Position numbers and translations under genes: made by a program
Part shown: positions 28,872-38,606 of the stretch, one piece after another
Position numbering within the stretch: position 1 is the stretch's first letter
Layout: every line of letters begins with the position of its first letter
The notes under the pieces: model-generated
Databases searched by the model: none
The model's input: only the letters and a program-made list of their open reading frames with translations
Told to the model about the DNA's origin: nothing
NCBI GenBank assembly: GCA_016713765.1
Contig: JADJON010000003.1
Coordinates: forward strand, 434,001 to 498,000
DNA length: 64,000 nucleotides
Direction of reading: 5' to 3'
DNA from: Bacteroidota bacterium
Lineage (GTDB): Bacteria; Bacteroidota; Bacteroidia; AKYH767-A; 2013-40CM-41-45

Positions 28872-31325
28872 ATGAAATCAAGCAAGAAGCTGATTTTCAC
28901 ATGCTTATTTGCAATCTGCAGCCTCTTTGTCAGCGCCCAGCGCGGACCCACCTGGCAAGCTGACCAGGCCTGGACCAAAGGCGACTATTACGACGCTGCC
29001 TTGTTGTACAAGAAGGCTTTCACAAAGGAGAAGAACAAGGCAAAGAAGGCCGAGATCATTTTCAAGGTTGGCGAAGCCTACCGGATGGTCAACGACAGCA
29101 AGAATCAGGAGGTTTGGTACGCCAAGGCGATCAAAGCCAATTACAAGAATCCGGAGGTTTTCCTGCGTTATGCCGACGCCTTGAAACTCAACAGCAAGTA
29201 CGACGAAGCGATCGTTCAGTACCAGAAGTATGTCGCAGCCAATCCGGCCGACCCGAGAGGCGACTTCGGCGTTCGTTCCAGCCAACAGGCGCAGAAATGG
29301 AAAGACAAACCGACCCGTCTGAAACTGGAGAATACCGCGATGATCAACACCAAGTACAATGATTTTGGTGTTACGTATTCAAAGAAAGACAAGCGCTCCA
29401 TTCTCTTCACTTCTTCCCGTCAGGAAGCGATGGGTAAGAACAACGATGGCGGAACCGGCGAAAAGTTTCAGGATCTTTTTGAAGCTACGGTCGATAAGAA
29501 GGGAAAATGGTCCTCGCCCAAGCCGCTGCTGGAACCGGTCAACTCCAACGACAACGAAGGCTCCGCCTGTATGGACCCCAACGGCAATCTGCTTTATTTC
29601 ACGCGTTGCGAAGTGGAGAAAGGTAAATACGGCATTTGCCAGGTATGGTTTACCAAGCGTAAGGGCCAGACCTGGGAAGACCCTAAACTGATTCCGCTTG
29701 CAGCCGACAGTTTCACGGTCGGGCAACCCTGCCTCTCTGCCGACGAACAAACACTCTATTTCGTTTCCGATATGAGCGGTGGACAGGGCGGCAAGGACAT
29801 CTGGCTGACCCGCTGGAATAAGGACAAGAAATCCTGGGGCACTCCTGAAAATCTGGGCGGCCGCATCAATACCGAAGATGACGAGATGTTCCCGTTCATC
29901 ACCAGCGACGGCACCTTGTACTTCTCTTCGAAAGGCCATTTGGGCATGGGCGGTCTCGACATCTTCTCCTCGAAGATGAGTGGCAGCAACTGGAGCGAAC
30001 CACAAAACCTCAAGTATCCAACCAACTCCGCGGCCGACGACTTCGCTTATGTATTGAATGAAGTGGCGGGCGACCGTGGCTTCCTGAGCTCGAACCGCGA
30101 AGGCGGCAAGGGCGGTGATGACATCTACGCCTGGACGCTCCCTCCGCTCGTCTTCACGGTTTCCGGTAAAGTATTCGATGCCGACACCCGTGAACCAATC
30201 GCAGGCGCATCCATCGAATTGTTCGGCAGCGACGGCAGCTCGATCCCGTTCAAGACCGATGCGACCGGCACCTACAAATTCGACCTGAAGCCGGAGACCA
30301 GCTACAAGCTGAGCGCCATCATGTCCAATTACCTCAACAAATATCTGGAGGTTTCCACGGTCGGGCTGGAGCAGTCCAAGGACTTCATCGGTGATTTCGA
30401 CTTCGCTCTCCGCTCCACCTTGCGCGCGATCGAATTGCCGGAAGTCTACTACGATCTCGCCAAGTGGGATCTTCGTCCGGAGTCCAAGAAAGCGCTCGAC
30501 GGACTGGTGTCGGTGCTGAAAGAAAACCCGACGATCGTGATCGAACTCGGATCACACACCGACTCCCGCCCGATCCCGATGACCAACGACACGCTCTCCC
30601 AGCGTCGCGCAGAGTCGGTTGTGAAATACCTGATCAAATCCGGCATCGAAGCCGAACGCCTGGTCGCCCGTGGTTACGGCGCTTCCCAGCCGCGTTCACT
30701 CGATCGTGACATGGGCAGTTTCAAGAAGGGCGATGTGCTGAACGACCCGTTCATCAGCGGCTTGAAATCCGTCAAACTGAAAGAAGAGGCGCATCAGCTG
30801 AATCGTCGTACCGAATTCAAGGTACTGCGCACCAACTTCGTCAAAGGACAAACCGGCTCCGAGAACATCAACCTGAACGAACCGGCCAGTGGTCTGATCA
30901 TCGAGAACAACGACCTGAAGGCGAAAGAAGACGCCAGCGCACCCACCAAGGTCGAAGTGAAGGAGGTCCAGAAAACCGAAGCGCCTAAAGTGGAGGAGAA
31001 AAAAGGACCCGGCGAGATCTACACCTGCAAGAAAGGCGACACGTACACCGCCGTAGCCAAGCAGTACAGCATGACCGTGAAAGACCTCAAAGCCCTGAAC
31101 GGCCTGAAGTCGGAAGTGATCTATGAAGGCATGGAACTCAAAGTGGATCCGGCCGGCGATTATTCCGAATACGATAAGAAGTTCACCACGCTTGAGAAAG
31201 GCGACGACAGTTGGAAAGCGCTTGCAAAACGACTGAGTCTGAAAGATTCCGATCTCAAGAAGCTGAACAAGGGCATCGACGACGACAGCTTCCGACCAGG
31301 GAAGCGGATTCGGATTGCGAAATAA
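28872..31325 (+). CDS. PorE-like TPR/PD40/CRD/OmpA protein with C-terminal LysM modules
   Basis: 817 residues. A signal peptide ends near residue 22 (FVSAQ). TPR repeats (about 30-130: WTKGDYYDAALLYKKAF, YDEAIVQYQKYVAANPADPR) precede PD40/WD40-like beta-propeller repeats (about 150-430: YNDFGVTYSKKDKRSILFTS, GSACMDPNGNLLYFTR, DEMFPFITSDGTLYFSSKGH), a carboxypeptidase-regulatory domain (about 433-515) and an OmpA domain (about 525-660: TIVIELGSHTDSRPI, LSQRRAESVVKYLI). This order matches PorE of the T9SS, an outer-membrane anchor to peptidoglycan. Two LysM-like segments at about 717-765 and 772-817 (YTCKKGDTYTAVAKQYSMTV) are extra. No lipobox Cys is seen. Whether it is the PorE orthologue or a paralogue cannot be settled here. 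Confidence 0.85.
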   Translation: MKSSKKLIFTCLFAICSLFVSAQRGPTWQADQAWTKGDYYDAALLYKKAFTKEKNKAKKAEIIFKVGEAYRMVNDSKNQEVWYAKAIKANYKNPEVFLRYADALKLNSKYDEAIVQYQKYVAANPADPRGDFGVRSSQQAQKWKDKPTRLKLENTAMINTKYNDFGVTYSKKDKRSILFTSSRQEAMGKNNDGGTGEKFQDLFEATVDKKGKWSSPKPLLEPVNSNDNEGSACMDPNGNLLYFTRCEVEKGKYGICQVWFTKRKGQTWEDPKLIPLAADSFTVGQPCLSADEQTLYFVSDMSGGQGGKDIWLTRWNKDKKSWGTPENLGGRINTEDDEMFPFITSDGTLYFSSKGHLGMGGLDIFSSKMSGSNWSEPQNLKYPTNSAADDFAYVLNEVAGDRGFLSSNREGGKGGDDIYAWTLPPLVFTVSGKVFDADTREPIAGASIELFGSDGSSIPFKTDATGTYKFDLKPETSYKLSAIMSNYLNKYLEVSTVGLEQSKDFIGDFDFALRSTLRAIELPEVYYDLAKWDLRPESKKALDGLVSVLKENPTIVIELGSHTDSRPIPMTNDTLSQRRAESVVKYLIKSGIEAERLVARGYGASQPRSLDRDMGSFKKGDVLNDPFISGLKSVKLKEEAHQLNRRTEFKVLRTNFVKGQTGSENINLNEPASGLIIENNDLKAKEDASAPTKVEVKEVQKTEAPKVEEKKGPGEIYTCKKGDTYTAVAKQYSMTVKDLKALNGLKSEVIYEGMELKVDPAGDYSEYDKKFTTLEKGDDSWKALAKRLSLKDSDLKKLNKGIDDDSFRPGKRIRIAK

Positions 31326-31330
31326 TTGAA

Positions 31331-31366
31331 AGAGAAAGGCCACCCGAACGGTGGCCTTTCTCTTTT
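31331..31366 (+). terminator. Hairpin terminator after the PorE-like gene
   Basis: A 14-bp perfect stem (AGAGAAAGGCCACC, loop CGAAC, GGTGGCCTTTCTCT) ends in TTTT, five bases after the stop codon. Confidence 0.88.
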
Positions 31367-31439
31367 CGGCACATGGACAGCATGGGAGCCATAAACCCAT
31401 CCACCTTCTTCCATCGCCTTTCCGTATCTTTGCATACTC

Positions 31440-32618
31440 ATGACAGGCGGCGATTTATACCTTTCCCGTGGCGCCAGCGCTTCCAAGGAAGATGTGCATA
31501 ACGCCATCCGCAAGCTCGACAAGGGCCTGTTCCCGAAAGCGTTTTGTAAGATCGTTCCCGACACCCTTTCGGGAAGCGAGGACCACTGCCTGATCATGCA
31601 TGCCGATGGCGCCGGCACCAAATCCTCCCTTGCCTATGCCTATTGGAAGGCCACCGGCGACCTGAGTGTATGGAAAGGTATCGCCCAGGATGCGATCGTC
31701 ATGAATACCGATGATCTCCTTTGCGTAGGCGCGACGGACAATATCCTGCTCTCCTCTACCATCGGACGCAACAAGCGACTGATTCCCGGGGAAGTCATTC
31801 AAGCCTTGATTGAAGGTACCGAAGCCATCTGCGAACAACTGCGTTCGTTTGGCATCGATATCCGGCTCACCGGAGGCGAGACCGCCGACGTGGGCGACCT
31901 GGTCCGTACGGTGATCGTTGATTCAACGGTTGTAAGTCGGATGCGCCGCGACCAGGTGATCTCCAACGACCGGATCCGTGCGGGTGATGTGATCATCGGG
32001 CTGGCTTCCTATGGACAAACATCCTACGAGACCGAATACAATGGCGGTATGGGCAGCAACGGCCTTACCAGCGCCCGACACGACGTCTTCTCCAAAGCCG
32101 TCGCGGAACAGTTCCCGGAAACTTATGACCCGGAGTTGGACCCCAACGTAACCTATTGCGGCAGCCGCAAGCTCACCGACCCGGTTGATATCGGCAACGG
32201 CAAGACGATGCATGCTGCCAAACTGGTTTTGTCACCCACACGTACCTATGCGCCGGTCATCCGCCAGGTGCTGGCCGAAATGCGACAAGACATTCACGGC
32301 ATCGTGCATTGCAGCGGCGGTGCACAGACAAAGGTGTTGCATTTTGTCGACGGTCTGCATGTGATCAAAGACCAGCTTTTCGCCATTCCTCCGCTCTTTA
32401 ACATGATCCGTGAATCCAGCGGAGCCGATTGGAAGGAACTGTACAAGGTCTTCAACATGGGCCATCGCATGGAGCTTTATTGCGAAGCCCGACATGCAGA
32501 ACGCATCCTGGCCATTGCCACAGCCTTCCAACTGGAAGCGAAAGTGATCGGGCGATGCGAAGCGGCGACAGAAAATCGCCTCAGCCTGACCACACCGGAA
32601 GGCGTCTTGGTGTATTAG
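31440..32618 (+). CDS. purM: Phosphoribosylformylglycinamidine cyclo-ligase (AIR synthetase)
   Basis: 392-residue enzyme of purine synthesis that closes FGAM to AIR with ATP. Features include SASKEDVHNAIRK, HADGAGTKSSLAYAYW, AQDAIVMNTDDLLCVGA, TGGETADVGDLVRT and FNMGHRMELY near the C-terminus. It is of the longer Bacteroidota type. TATCTTTG at 31425-31432 is a consensus -7 box 7 bases before the ATG, so the transcript may be nearly leaderless. It is followed by prfA after 65 bases. Confidence 0.93.
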   Translation: MTGGDLYLSRGASASKEDVHNAIRKLDKGLFPKAFCKIVPDTLSGSEDHCLIMHADGAGTKSSLAYAYWKATGDLSVWKGIAQDAIVMNTDDLLCVGATDNILLSSTIGRNKRLIPGEVIQALIEGTEAICEQLRSFGIDIRLTGGETADVGDLVRTVIVDSTVVSRMRRDQVISNDRIRAGDVIIGLASYGQTSYETEYNGGMGSNGLTSARHDVFSKAVAEQFPETYDPELDPNVTYCGSRKLTDPVDIGNGKTMHAAKLVLSPTRTYAPVIRQVLAEMRQDIHGIVHCSGGAQTKVLHFVDGLHVIKDQLFAIPPLFNMIRESSGADWKELYKVFNMGHRMELYCEARHAERILAIATAFQLEAKVIGRCEAATENRLSLTTPEGVLVY

Positions 32619-32683
32619 CGACCGGACCGTCGATTTCGCTTCCTTAGGTTTCTCCATACTTCCTTACCTCCCGTTGACCCTTC

Positions 32684-33757
32684 ATGTTGTTAGAACAACT
32701 CGACGCTATCAAGCAACGCTTCTTCGACGTAGAGCTTGCCATCAGTTCGCCGGATGCCGTATCCGACCGTAAACGCTTTGCCCAGTTGAACCGGGAGTAC
32801 AAAGACCTGAAAGCGTTAGTGGATAAAGCGGACGAATACCGGACAGTCGTCAGTAATCTCGAACATGCACGACAGGTTGTCCAGAACGAGAAAGACGAAG
32901 AATTCCGGGAAATGGCTCGCCTGGAACTTGATGACCTCAGCGCACGATCCACCGTTCTCGAGGAAGAGATCCGACAACTCTTATTACCCGCCGATCCCGA
33001 AGATACCAAAGACGCCATCCTGGAGATACGCGCGGGCACCGGCGGTGACGAAGCCAGTCTTTTTGCAGGCGACCTCTACCGCATGTACACGCGTTACTGT
33101 GAACGTCGTGGCTTGCGCGTCGAAACGGTTGACTTCACCGAAGGTACGGCGGGTGGGTTCAAGGAAGTGATCCTGAACATTCATGGCGATAGCGCATACG
33201 GAATCCTCAAATACGAATCCGGCGTGCACCGGGTCCAACGCGTGCCGGCGACGGAGACGCAAGGACGCATCCACACCTCGGCCGCCACGGTGGTCGTATT
33301 GCCGGAAGCCGATGAATTCGACGTGGACATCAAGGCGAACGATATCCGCAAGGACCTGTTCTGCTCCTCCGGCCCAGGCGGGCAATCGGTCAACACCACC
33401 TACTCCGCCGTCCGGCTGACACACCTTCCGACCGGTATCGTCGCGCAGTGTCAGGACGAAAAATCACAGATCAAGAATTACGAGAAGGCGCTATCCGTGC
33501 TTCGTTCACGCATCTACGAGATGGAATTGAACAAGCGACTGGAGGAACGTGCGAAAAAACGGAAGACCATGGTCAGCACCGGCGACCGCTCCGCCAAGAT
33601 CCGCACGTACAATTATCCGCAAAGCCGGGTCACGGACCACCGGATCGGCATGACGGTTTATAACCTTCAGGCATTCGTCGACGGCGACATCCAGGACATG
33701 ATCGACGCGCTACAAGTTGCAGAGAACGCGGAGCGGATGAAGGAAGGGCGTGGGTGA
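32684..33757 (+). CDS. prfA: Peptide chain release factor 1
   Basis: 357-residue translation terminator recognising UAA and UAG. The catalytic GGQ motif appears in [20 protein letters not shown]. The N-terminal helical domain, the region [20 protein letters not shown] and the C-terminal [16 protein letters not shown] are typical, and the length fits the family. Heptanucleotide repeats begin one base after its stop codon. Confidence 0.97.
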   Translation: MLLEQLDAIKQRFFDVELAISSPDAVSDRKRFAQLNREYKDLKALVDKADEYRTVVSNLEHARQVVQNEKDEEFREMARLELDDLSARSTVLEEEIRQLLLPADPEDTKDAILEIRAGTGGDEASLFAGDLYRMYTRYCERRGLRVETVDFTEGTAGGFKEVILNIHGDSAYGILKYESGVHRVQRVPATETQGRIHTSAATVVVLPEADEFDVDIKANDIRKDLFCSSGPGGQSVNTTYSAVRLTHLPTGIVAQCQDEKSQIKNYEKALSVLRSRIYEMELNKRLEERAKKRKTMVSTGDRSAKIRTYNYPQSRVTDHRIGMTVYNLQAFVDGDIQDMIDALQVAENAERMKEGRG

Positions 33758-33758
33758 A

Positions 33759-34078
33759 GATTGGTGATTGGAGATTTGTAATTGAAAAATGATACGGAGC
33801 CGGATTAAGATGGAAGAAAAGTTGGTAACTAGTGATTTGTAATTAATAATTAGAAACTAGAAACTAACTTTAAAAGCCGTGTTCAACTCATAAACGTAAT
33901 TTTTCTAAGATAACTTGGCTGAATGTGATTTTGAGACATATGCAATCCGTAGATTCAGCTTCTCAGCCAAAAAATACCCCCTGGACCCTATGGTCTTGGG
34001 GGTGTCTTTTTATCTTTGGTGTTGCATTTATGACTTGAACTCAGGACTAGTTACGAGTTACTAGTTGCTAGTTATCAA
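33759..34078. repeat. Heptanucleotide repeat blocks downstream of prfA
   Basis: The 421-base gene-free stretch after prfA contains three groups of 7-base units: 33759-33786 (GATTGGT, GATTGGA, GATTTGT, AATTGAA), 33825-33866 (GTAACTA, GTGATTT, GTAATTA, ATAATTA, GAAACTA, GAAACTA) and 34044-34078 (GGACTAG, TTACGAG, TTACTAG, TTGCTAG, TTATCAA). A hairpin lies between the second and third. I see no gene here. Confidence 0.8.
33976..34012 (+). terminator. Imperfect hairpin terminator downstream of prfA
   Basis: Arms ACCCCC/GGGGGT and GACC/GGTC around a CTAT loop, with a two-base internal mismatch, followed by a T-run. It lies about 220 bases past prfA. Confidence 0.6.
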
Positions 34079-34178
34079 TGTATCATTGCCTAACTAGGGT
34101 TGACCGTTTTTAGTAACTCCTTTGATTGTTTTTTTGCCTAGTAATTGCGTACTTTGAAACAAATAAACCTGGGTCGCC

Positions 34179-35084
34179 ATGAAGAACATATCTTACAAAT
34201 TTAGAGTTGTCACTAATTGCGATATGTGTAAAAGTGATTCTTCAAATTTCAAATTGCTTGGTAGGAGGATGAACCGGTCGCAGGGACTAAGCCCGCGAAA
34301 CAAAGTAGCCTTAATTACATCGATCGAAAAATGTAAGAAGTGCGGATTGATTTTCTCTAATCCACAACCAATTCCATTAAACATTGAGGATCATTATGGG
34401 ATGGACCCGGTAGAATACTGGCAAGAGGACTATTTCAAACCGAACGTCAACGGCAATAAGGCAATAATAGAGAAGGCGATTCTATATGGCGGAAAGAATG
34501 GAAAAATACTAGACATAGGAATTGGGATTGGATTAGGAATGAAAGCCATGTTGGATGTCGGTTTAGACGTAATTGGCGTCGAGCCTTCTGCGGAGTTTAG
34601 AAATTACGCAATATCCAAAACAGGCATTCCTGGTGAAAGAATCGTGCTCAGCCCTATTGAAAATGCCAAATTTCCCGAAGATCATTTTGATTATATCAAC
34701 ATGGGGGCCGTGCTTGAGCATCTAGCTGATCCATCCGACTCTATCAAATTAGCTCTCCAATGGTTAAAGCCTGGTGGTAAAATAGAAATCGAAGTTCCCA
34801 ATGCGGAATGGATGGTGGGCAAACTTTTTAACTTGTATTATTTTCTCACGCTTCAACCCTATGTAGCCAATATTAGTCCTATGCATCCTCCATTTCATCT
34901 TTTTGAATTTAATCTGAAGTCGTTCCAATTAAACGGTGAAATAAGTAAATACAAAATCATTCACCATCACTATTTTGTCGGCCCGACCTATTTACCCGCA
35001 ATTTTTAACAGGCTTATGAATAAAATCATGAAAATTACCAATACGGGAATGCAATTAATTGTAGTTCTTGAAAAACCAAGATAA
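34179..35084 (+). CDS. SAM-dependent methyltransferase with N-terminal zinc-binding cysteines
   Basis: 301-residue protein with four cysteines in CDMCKSD and CKKCGLIFSNP (residues 12-66), a likely zinc knuckle. A class I Rossmann methyltransferase core follows at about 100-220: KILDIGIGIGLGMKAML (SAM motif I), VIGVEPSAEFRNYA, FDYINMGAVLEHLADP and LKPGGKIEIEVPNAEW. Such proteins are frequent in surface-polysaccharide and natural-product clusters, but the substrate is unknown. Codon and base usage is much more AT-rich than the neighbours, suggesting transfer. It sits between heptad repeats and a truncated SDR. Confidence 0.85.
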   Translation: MKNISYKFRVVTNCDMCKSDSSNFKLLGRRMNRSQGLSPRNKVALITSIEKCKKCGLIFSNPQPIPLNIEDHYGMDPVEYWQEDYFKPNVNGNKAIIEKAILYGGKNGKILDIGIGIGLGMKAMLDVGLDVIGVEPSAEFRNYAISKTGIPGERIVLSPIENAKFPEDHFDYINMGAVLEHLADPSDSIKLALQWLKPGGKIEIEVPNAEWMVGKLFNLYYFLTLQPYVANISPMHPPFHLFEFNLKSFQLNGEISKYKIIHHHYFVGPTYLPAIFNRLMNKIMKITNTGMQLIVVLEKPR

Positions 35085-35134
35085 GAGAGCTGATTTTATG
35101 GTCATTCTGTCTTTGACCAGGAGCGTCTTATTTT

Positions 35135-35788
35135 GTGGGAACTGAAGAAATATTTAGTCAGTCATTAATATCGCATCGGCCGTTCATGACGGGCTGGGAT
35201 CACAAGGCCTTGTTGAAAGCGCAGGAAGAATTGGATCCATCGGGTGAAAAATCGGTGGTGATTGACCTCGACGTTCGCAGCGCTGAATCGATCCAGGATG
35301 CGGTACGACAATTCCGGCGACATTTCGACCGGCTGGACGGCCTGATCAACAACGCGGGTCTGCTGGGCGAGTCCGATGGTTTGACAACTACGGAGTGGCC
35401 GGAACTGGACGAGCTCATTGAAACCAATGTACAAGGCCCGCTGCGGGTGATTCGCGCCTTTCTACCCTATTTACATAAGGGATCCGACACCTGCATTATC
35501 AATCTCTCGAGCGGCATGGGCGCGTCGGACAGTCTTCACGCCGACTATGGCCCTTACCGGTTTTCCAAGTATGCCATTAACGGCCTTACACGTCAGCTTG
35601 CGGAAGAATTACGGGAAGAAGCGATCGCCGTGCATGCCGTATGTCCAGGCTGGGTGCGCACCGATATGGGCGGAGCATCAGCGCCACGCTCCATTCACAA
35701 GGGAGCTGAGACACCTGTTTGGCTGGCCGTAACACCCGGGCTCACTACAGGAATGTTCTGGCGAGACAAGGCGATCATTCCCTGGTGA
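35135..35788 (+). pseudogene. N-terminally truncated short-chain dehydrogenase/reductase
   Basis: 217-residue reading from GTG 35135; clear SDR similarity begins only near 35187 (FMTGWDHKALLKAQEELDPS). From there the family features are present: LDVRSAESIQDA, the NNAG motif (GLINNAGLLGES), the catalytic Ser (INLSSGMGA), YRFSK (YxxxK) and CPGWVRTDMGG. The expected first ~30 residues, with the glycine-rich TGxxxGIG cofactor motif, are missing, replaced by AT-rich sequence continuous with the methyltransferase region. The protein should not bind NAD(P) normally, so I call a broken gene; a translated remnant remains possible. Confidence 0.75.
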
Positions 35789-35914
35789 TTCGCATTTTCA
35801 AACTTCCTCTGTCTCGACCCCAGACGTTGGCAAATGCGTGAAGGTCGAAACCTTTGTCGGGACAGAATGAAGCGATAATCGACTACAAACAAACTACTTA
35901 TGCCAGTACTGCCG

Positions 35915-35946
35915 TTTGATTAAACGCCTCGAATCCCGTAGGTTTG
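35915..35946 (+). promoter_or_regulatory. Bacteroidota-type promoter of the fused E1 gene
   Basis: TTTG at 35915-35918, a 20-base spacer and TAGGTTTG at 35939-35946 match the consensus exactly. The box ends only 4 bases before the ATG at 35951, so transcription is predicted to start at or within a base or two of the start codon. Confidence 0.75.
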
Positions 35947-35950
35947 CAGT

Positions 35951-38026
35951 ATGCTTACGGAAACGCGCCGGAAGGGCGCCGCATTGGACAAAGCCCTTCT
36001 GAGCAAGGCCTGGGAATTGATGACTACCGCCCGGGCCATGTCGGATCTTTACGAAGAGAAATCCCAGATTACCCAGAAATATGTACACGCGACCTCGCGT
36101 GGACACGAAGCGGTGCAGTTAGCTCTGGGCCTTCAACTTCGTCCACAGGATTTTCTTTCCGCCTATTACCGCGATGATTCCATTCTGTTGGGCATCGGCC
36201 TACAACCCTACGAACTGATGTTGCAGTTGCTGGCCAAGCGCGACGATCCGTTTTCCGGTGGACGTACGTATTATTGTCATCCCAGCCTGCGCCGCGACGA
36301 CATGCCGAAGATCCCGCACCAATCCTCGGCTACCGGCATGCAGGCGATTCCGACCACCGGCATCGCGCTTGGGGTTCATTACCGCGAGATGACCGGCATG
36401 GATCCGGTCAGCAAAGAGGAGAATCCCGTTGTCGTTTGTTCGCTCGGTGACGGATCGGTGACGGAAGGTGAAGTTGCCGAAGCCTTCCAGATGGCGGTAC
36501 TGAAGCAGCTTCCGATCCTTTATTTCATCCAGGACAACGAGTGGGATATTTCTGCCAACGCGAAGGAGATCCGTGCGATGGACGCCAACGAATACGCGAA
36601 AGGATTTCCCGGCATGGAAGTGCGTTCCATCGACGGGACCGACTTCCGGCAGTCGTTTGAAACCGTGCAGGAAGTGTTGGCCCTGATTCGCAAGGAACGC
36701 CGTCCGTTCATGATCCACGCGAAAGTGCCTTTGCTTGGTCATCATACCTCCGGCGTGCGGCGAGAATGGTATCGTCATGATCTGGACGAACACGCGAAGC
36801 GAGATCCGCTCCCGCGTTTCCACTCCTTCCTGCTGAGTGAAGGATTCACAGTAAAAGAACTTGATACGATCCGGGATCGGTCGAACGTACTCGTACGCGC
36901 GGACTTCGAGAAAGCGATGAAGGCGGAGGATCCCCGTCCCGAGGATCTCTATACGTATGACTATGCCCCTACTCCTGTAACCGAAGAAAAAGGAGAGCGC
37001 GAACCGTCGGGAAAGGAACGCACGGTCATGGTGGATTGTGCCCTCTTTGCGGTACAGGAACTCATGAGCAAACATCCGGAGTGCCTGTTGTACGGGCAGG
37101 ATGTCGGCGGTCGCCTGGGTGGAGTCTTTCGTGAAGCCGCTACCCTTGCGCAAAAGTTCGGGGACGAACGCGTCTTCAACACTCCGATCCAGGAAGCATT
37201 CATCATCGGCAGCACCGTCGGGATGAGCGCGGCCGGACTGAAGCCGATCGTGGAAGTACAGTTTGCCGATTACATCTGGCCCGGACTGAATCAATTGTTC
37301 ACCGAAGTAAGCCGATCCTATTATCTGTCGAACGGAAAGTGGCCGGTCAGTTGCATCATCCGCGTTCCAATCGGCGCATATGGCAGCGGCGGACCGTACC
37401 ATTCCTCCTCGGTGGAAAGCGTATTGACCAATATCCGGGGCATCAAGATCGCCTATCCCTCCACCGGAGCGGACCTGAAGGGCCTGATGAAAGCGGCCTA
37501 TTACGATCCGAACCCCGTCGTGATTCTTGAACACAAAGGATTGTATTGGTCCAAGATCAAAGGCACCGAAGAAGCTCGGACCATCGAGCCGGACGAACAG
37601 TACATCGTTCCATTCGGGAAAGCCCGCATCGTACAGCGCGCGGAGCCGGGAAAAAATTCCTCCCTCGCGATTATCACCTATGGCATGGGCGTCTACTGGG
37701 CACGAAACGCCTCGCGCGAGTTGGCTGATCGTGTCGAAATTCTGGACCTTCGCACCCTGGCGCCGCTTGACGAAGCCGCGATATATGCCGCCGCGCGCAA
37801 GCACGGCCGTGTACTGGTCGTTACGGAAGAACCGGTCAACAACTCCTTTGCCCAATCCATTGCCGGTCGTATTTCTGAAAATTGTTTTGAATCCCTCGAT
37901 GCCCCGGTACAGGTGATCGGCTCGAAAGACCTTCCCGCGATTCCACTGAATTCCACCCTGGAAGCGGAGATGGTCCCGAACACGCAGAAAGTCGCCGAAG
38001 CGATCGATCGGCTCCTGCGTTACTGA
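35951..38026 (+). CDS. Fused alpha/beta 2-oxoacid dehydrogenase E1 (probably branched-chain)
   Basis: 691-residue protein joining E1-alpha (about 1-335) and E1-beta (about 355-691), which are usually separate. The thiamine diphosphate motif GDGSVTEGEVAEAF ... FIQDNEWDIS lies at about 175-205. The beta half has YGQDVGGRLGGVFREAATLA, NTPIQEAFIIGSTVGMSAAG, EVQFADYIWPGLNQLFTEV and ITYGMGVYWARNASRELADR. Fused E1 proteins of this kind in Bacteroidota are annotated as 2-oxoisovalerate-type dehydrogenases; the substrate cannot be fixed from sequence alone. It is distinct from pdhB at 18603. E2 and E3 are not nearby. Confidence 0.9.
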   Translation: MLTETRRKGAALDKALLSKAWELMTTARAMSDLYEEKSQITQKYVHATSRGHEAVQLALGLQLRPQDFLSAYYRDDSILLGIGLQPYELMLQLLAKRDDPFSGGRTYYCHPSLRRDDMPKIPHQSSATGMQAIPTTGIALGVHYREMTGMDPVSKEENPVVVCSLGDGSVTEGEVAEAFQMAVLKQLPILYFIQDNEWDISANAKEIRAMDANEYAKGFPGMEVRSIDGTDFRQSFETVQEVLALIRKERRPFMIHAKVPLLGHHTSGVRREWYRHDLDEHAKRDPLPRFHSFLLSEGFTVKELDTIRDRSNVLVRADFEKAMKAEDPRPEDLYTYDYAPTPVTEEKGEREPSGKERTVMVDCALFAVQELMSKHPECLLYGQDVGGRLGGVFREAATLAQKFGDERVFNTPIQEAFIIGSTVGMSAAGLKPIVEVQFADYIWPGLNQLFTEVSRSYYLSNGKWPVSCIIRVPIGAYGSGGPYHSSSVESVLTNIRGIKIAYPSTGADLKGLMKAAYYDPNPVVILEHKGLYWSKIKGTEEARTIEPDEQYIVPFGKARIVQRAEPGKNSSLAIITYGMGVYWARNASRELADRVEILDLRTLAPLDEAAIYAAARKHGRVLVVTEEPVNNSFAQSIAGRISENCFESLDAPVQVIGSKDLPAIPLNSTLEAEMVPNTQKVAEAIDRLLRY

Positions 38027-38081
38027 TTACTCCGATAACGCACTATCCCGCTTTTATTGGTTGTCCGACTACCGGTCGTGA

Positions 38082-38606
38082 ATGCAACTTCACGCCATGG
38101 AATCCACCATCTATTGCCGGATGTACATCCAGTTCATTGTCGCGGTACGGGATGTCAATGCGCTGCTTCCAATGGAAGAGTTGGAAACCGTGCGACAGCA
38201 CTTCATCCGTTTCTCCAACAAGCAGGGAGTTGACGTGCTTGCGTTCAGTTTCCGTCCGGACCACTTACATGGATTGATCCAGGTCCCCCACGATGTCGTA
38301 CTGAGTTCTTTCATTCAATCGGCTCGTGCCGATATCAGTCGCTTCCTGCGACGAAGGAAGCCGGAGCAACCGGCCGTACGTTGGCAACGCGAGATCGTAC
38401 TCTTATCGTACAGTCATTCGCAGTTACCGGCTGTGCGGGAATTCATACTTGGTCAGGAGGAATACCATCAACGCCGGAGTTTTCAGGAAGAACTGGATTA
38501 TATTCTGAACCGCACGCAAGCCGAAGTCGGCGAGAAACCCTTTGATTATATCCTGGAAGAAGGCCACGAGCGTATGGCGGAGTGCTTTCCGGACGCCGTT
38601 CAATGA
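38082..38606 (+). CDS. REP-associated (IS200-like, Y1/HUH) transposase homologue with altered active site
   Basis: 174-residue Y1-transposase-like protein. The HUH motif is present as HLH in FSFRPDHLHGLIQVP. The helix expected to carry the catalytic Tyr in the YxxxQ arrangement reads FILGQ, so Phe replaces Tyr while Gln is kept; another Tyr occurs three residues later (QEEYHQ). The EEL tail (RRSFQEELDYIL) fits the family. No flanking IS200 ends were found, which suits a single-copy RAYT-like or domesticated gene. REP-like palindromes occur at 19625 and 39409. It overlaps the convergent SRAP gene by 7 bases. Confidence 0.75.
   Translation: MQLHAMESTIYCRMYIQFIVAVRDVNALLPMEELETVRQHFIRFSNKQGVDVLAFSFRPDHLHGLIQVPHDVVLSSFIQSARADISRFLRRRKPEQPAVRWQREIVLLSYSHSQLPAVREFILGQEEYHQRRSFQEELDYILNRTQAEVGEKPFDYILEEGHERMAECFPDAVQ

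Noticed and set aside
36200..37855. 551-residue minus-strand frame
   Set aside because: Antisense shadow of the fused E1 gene.
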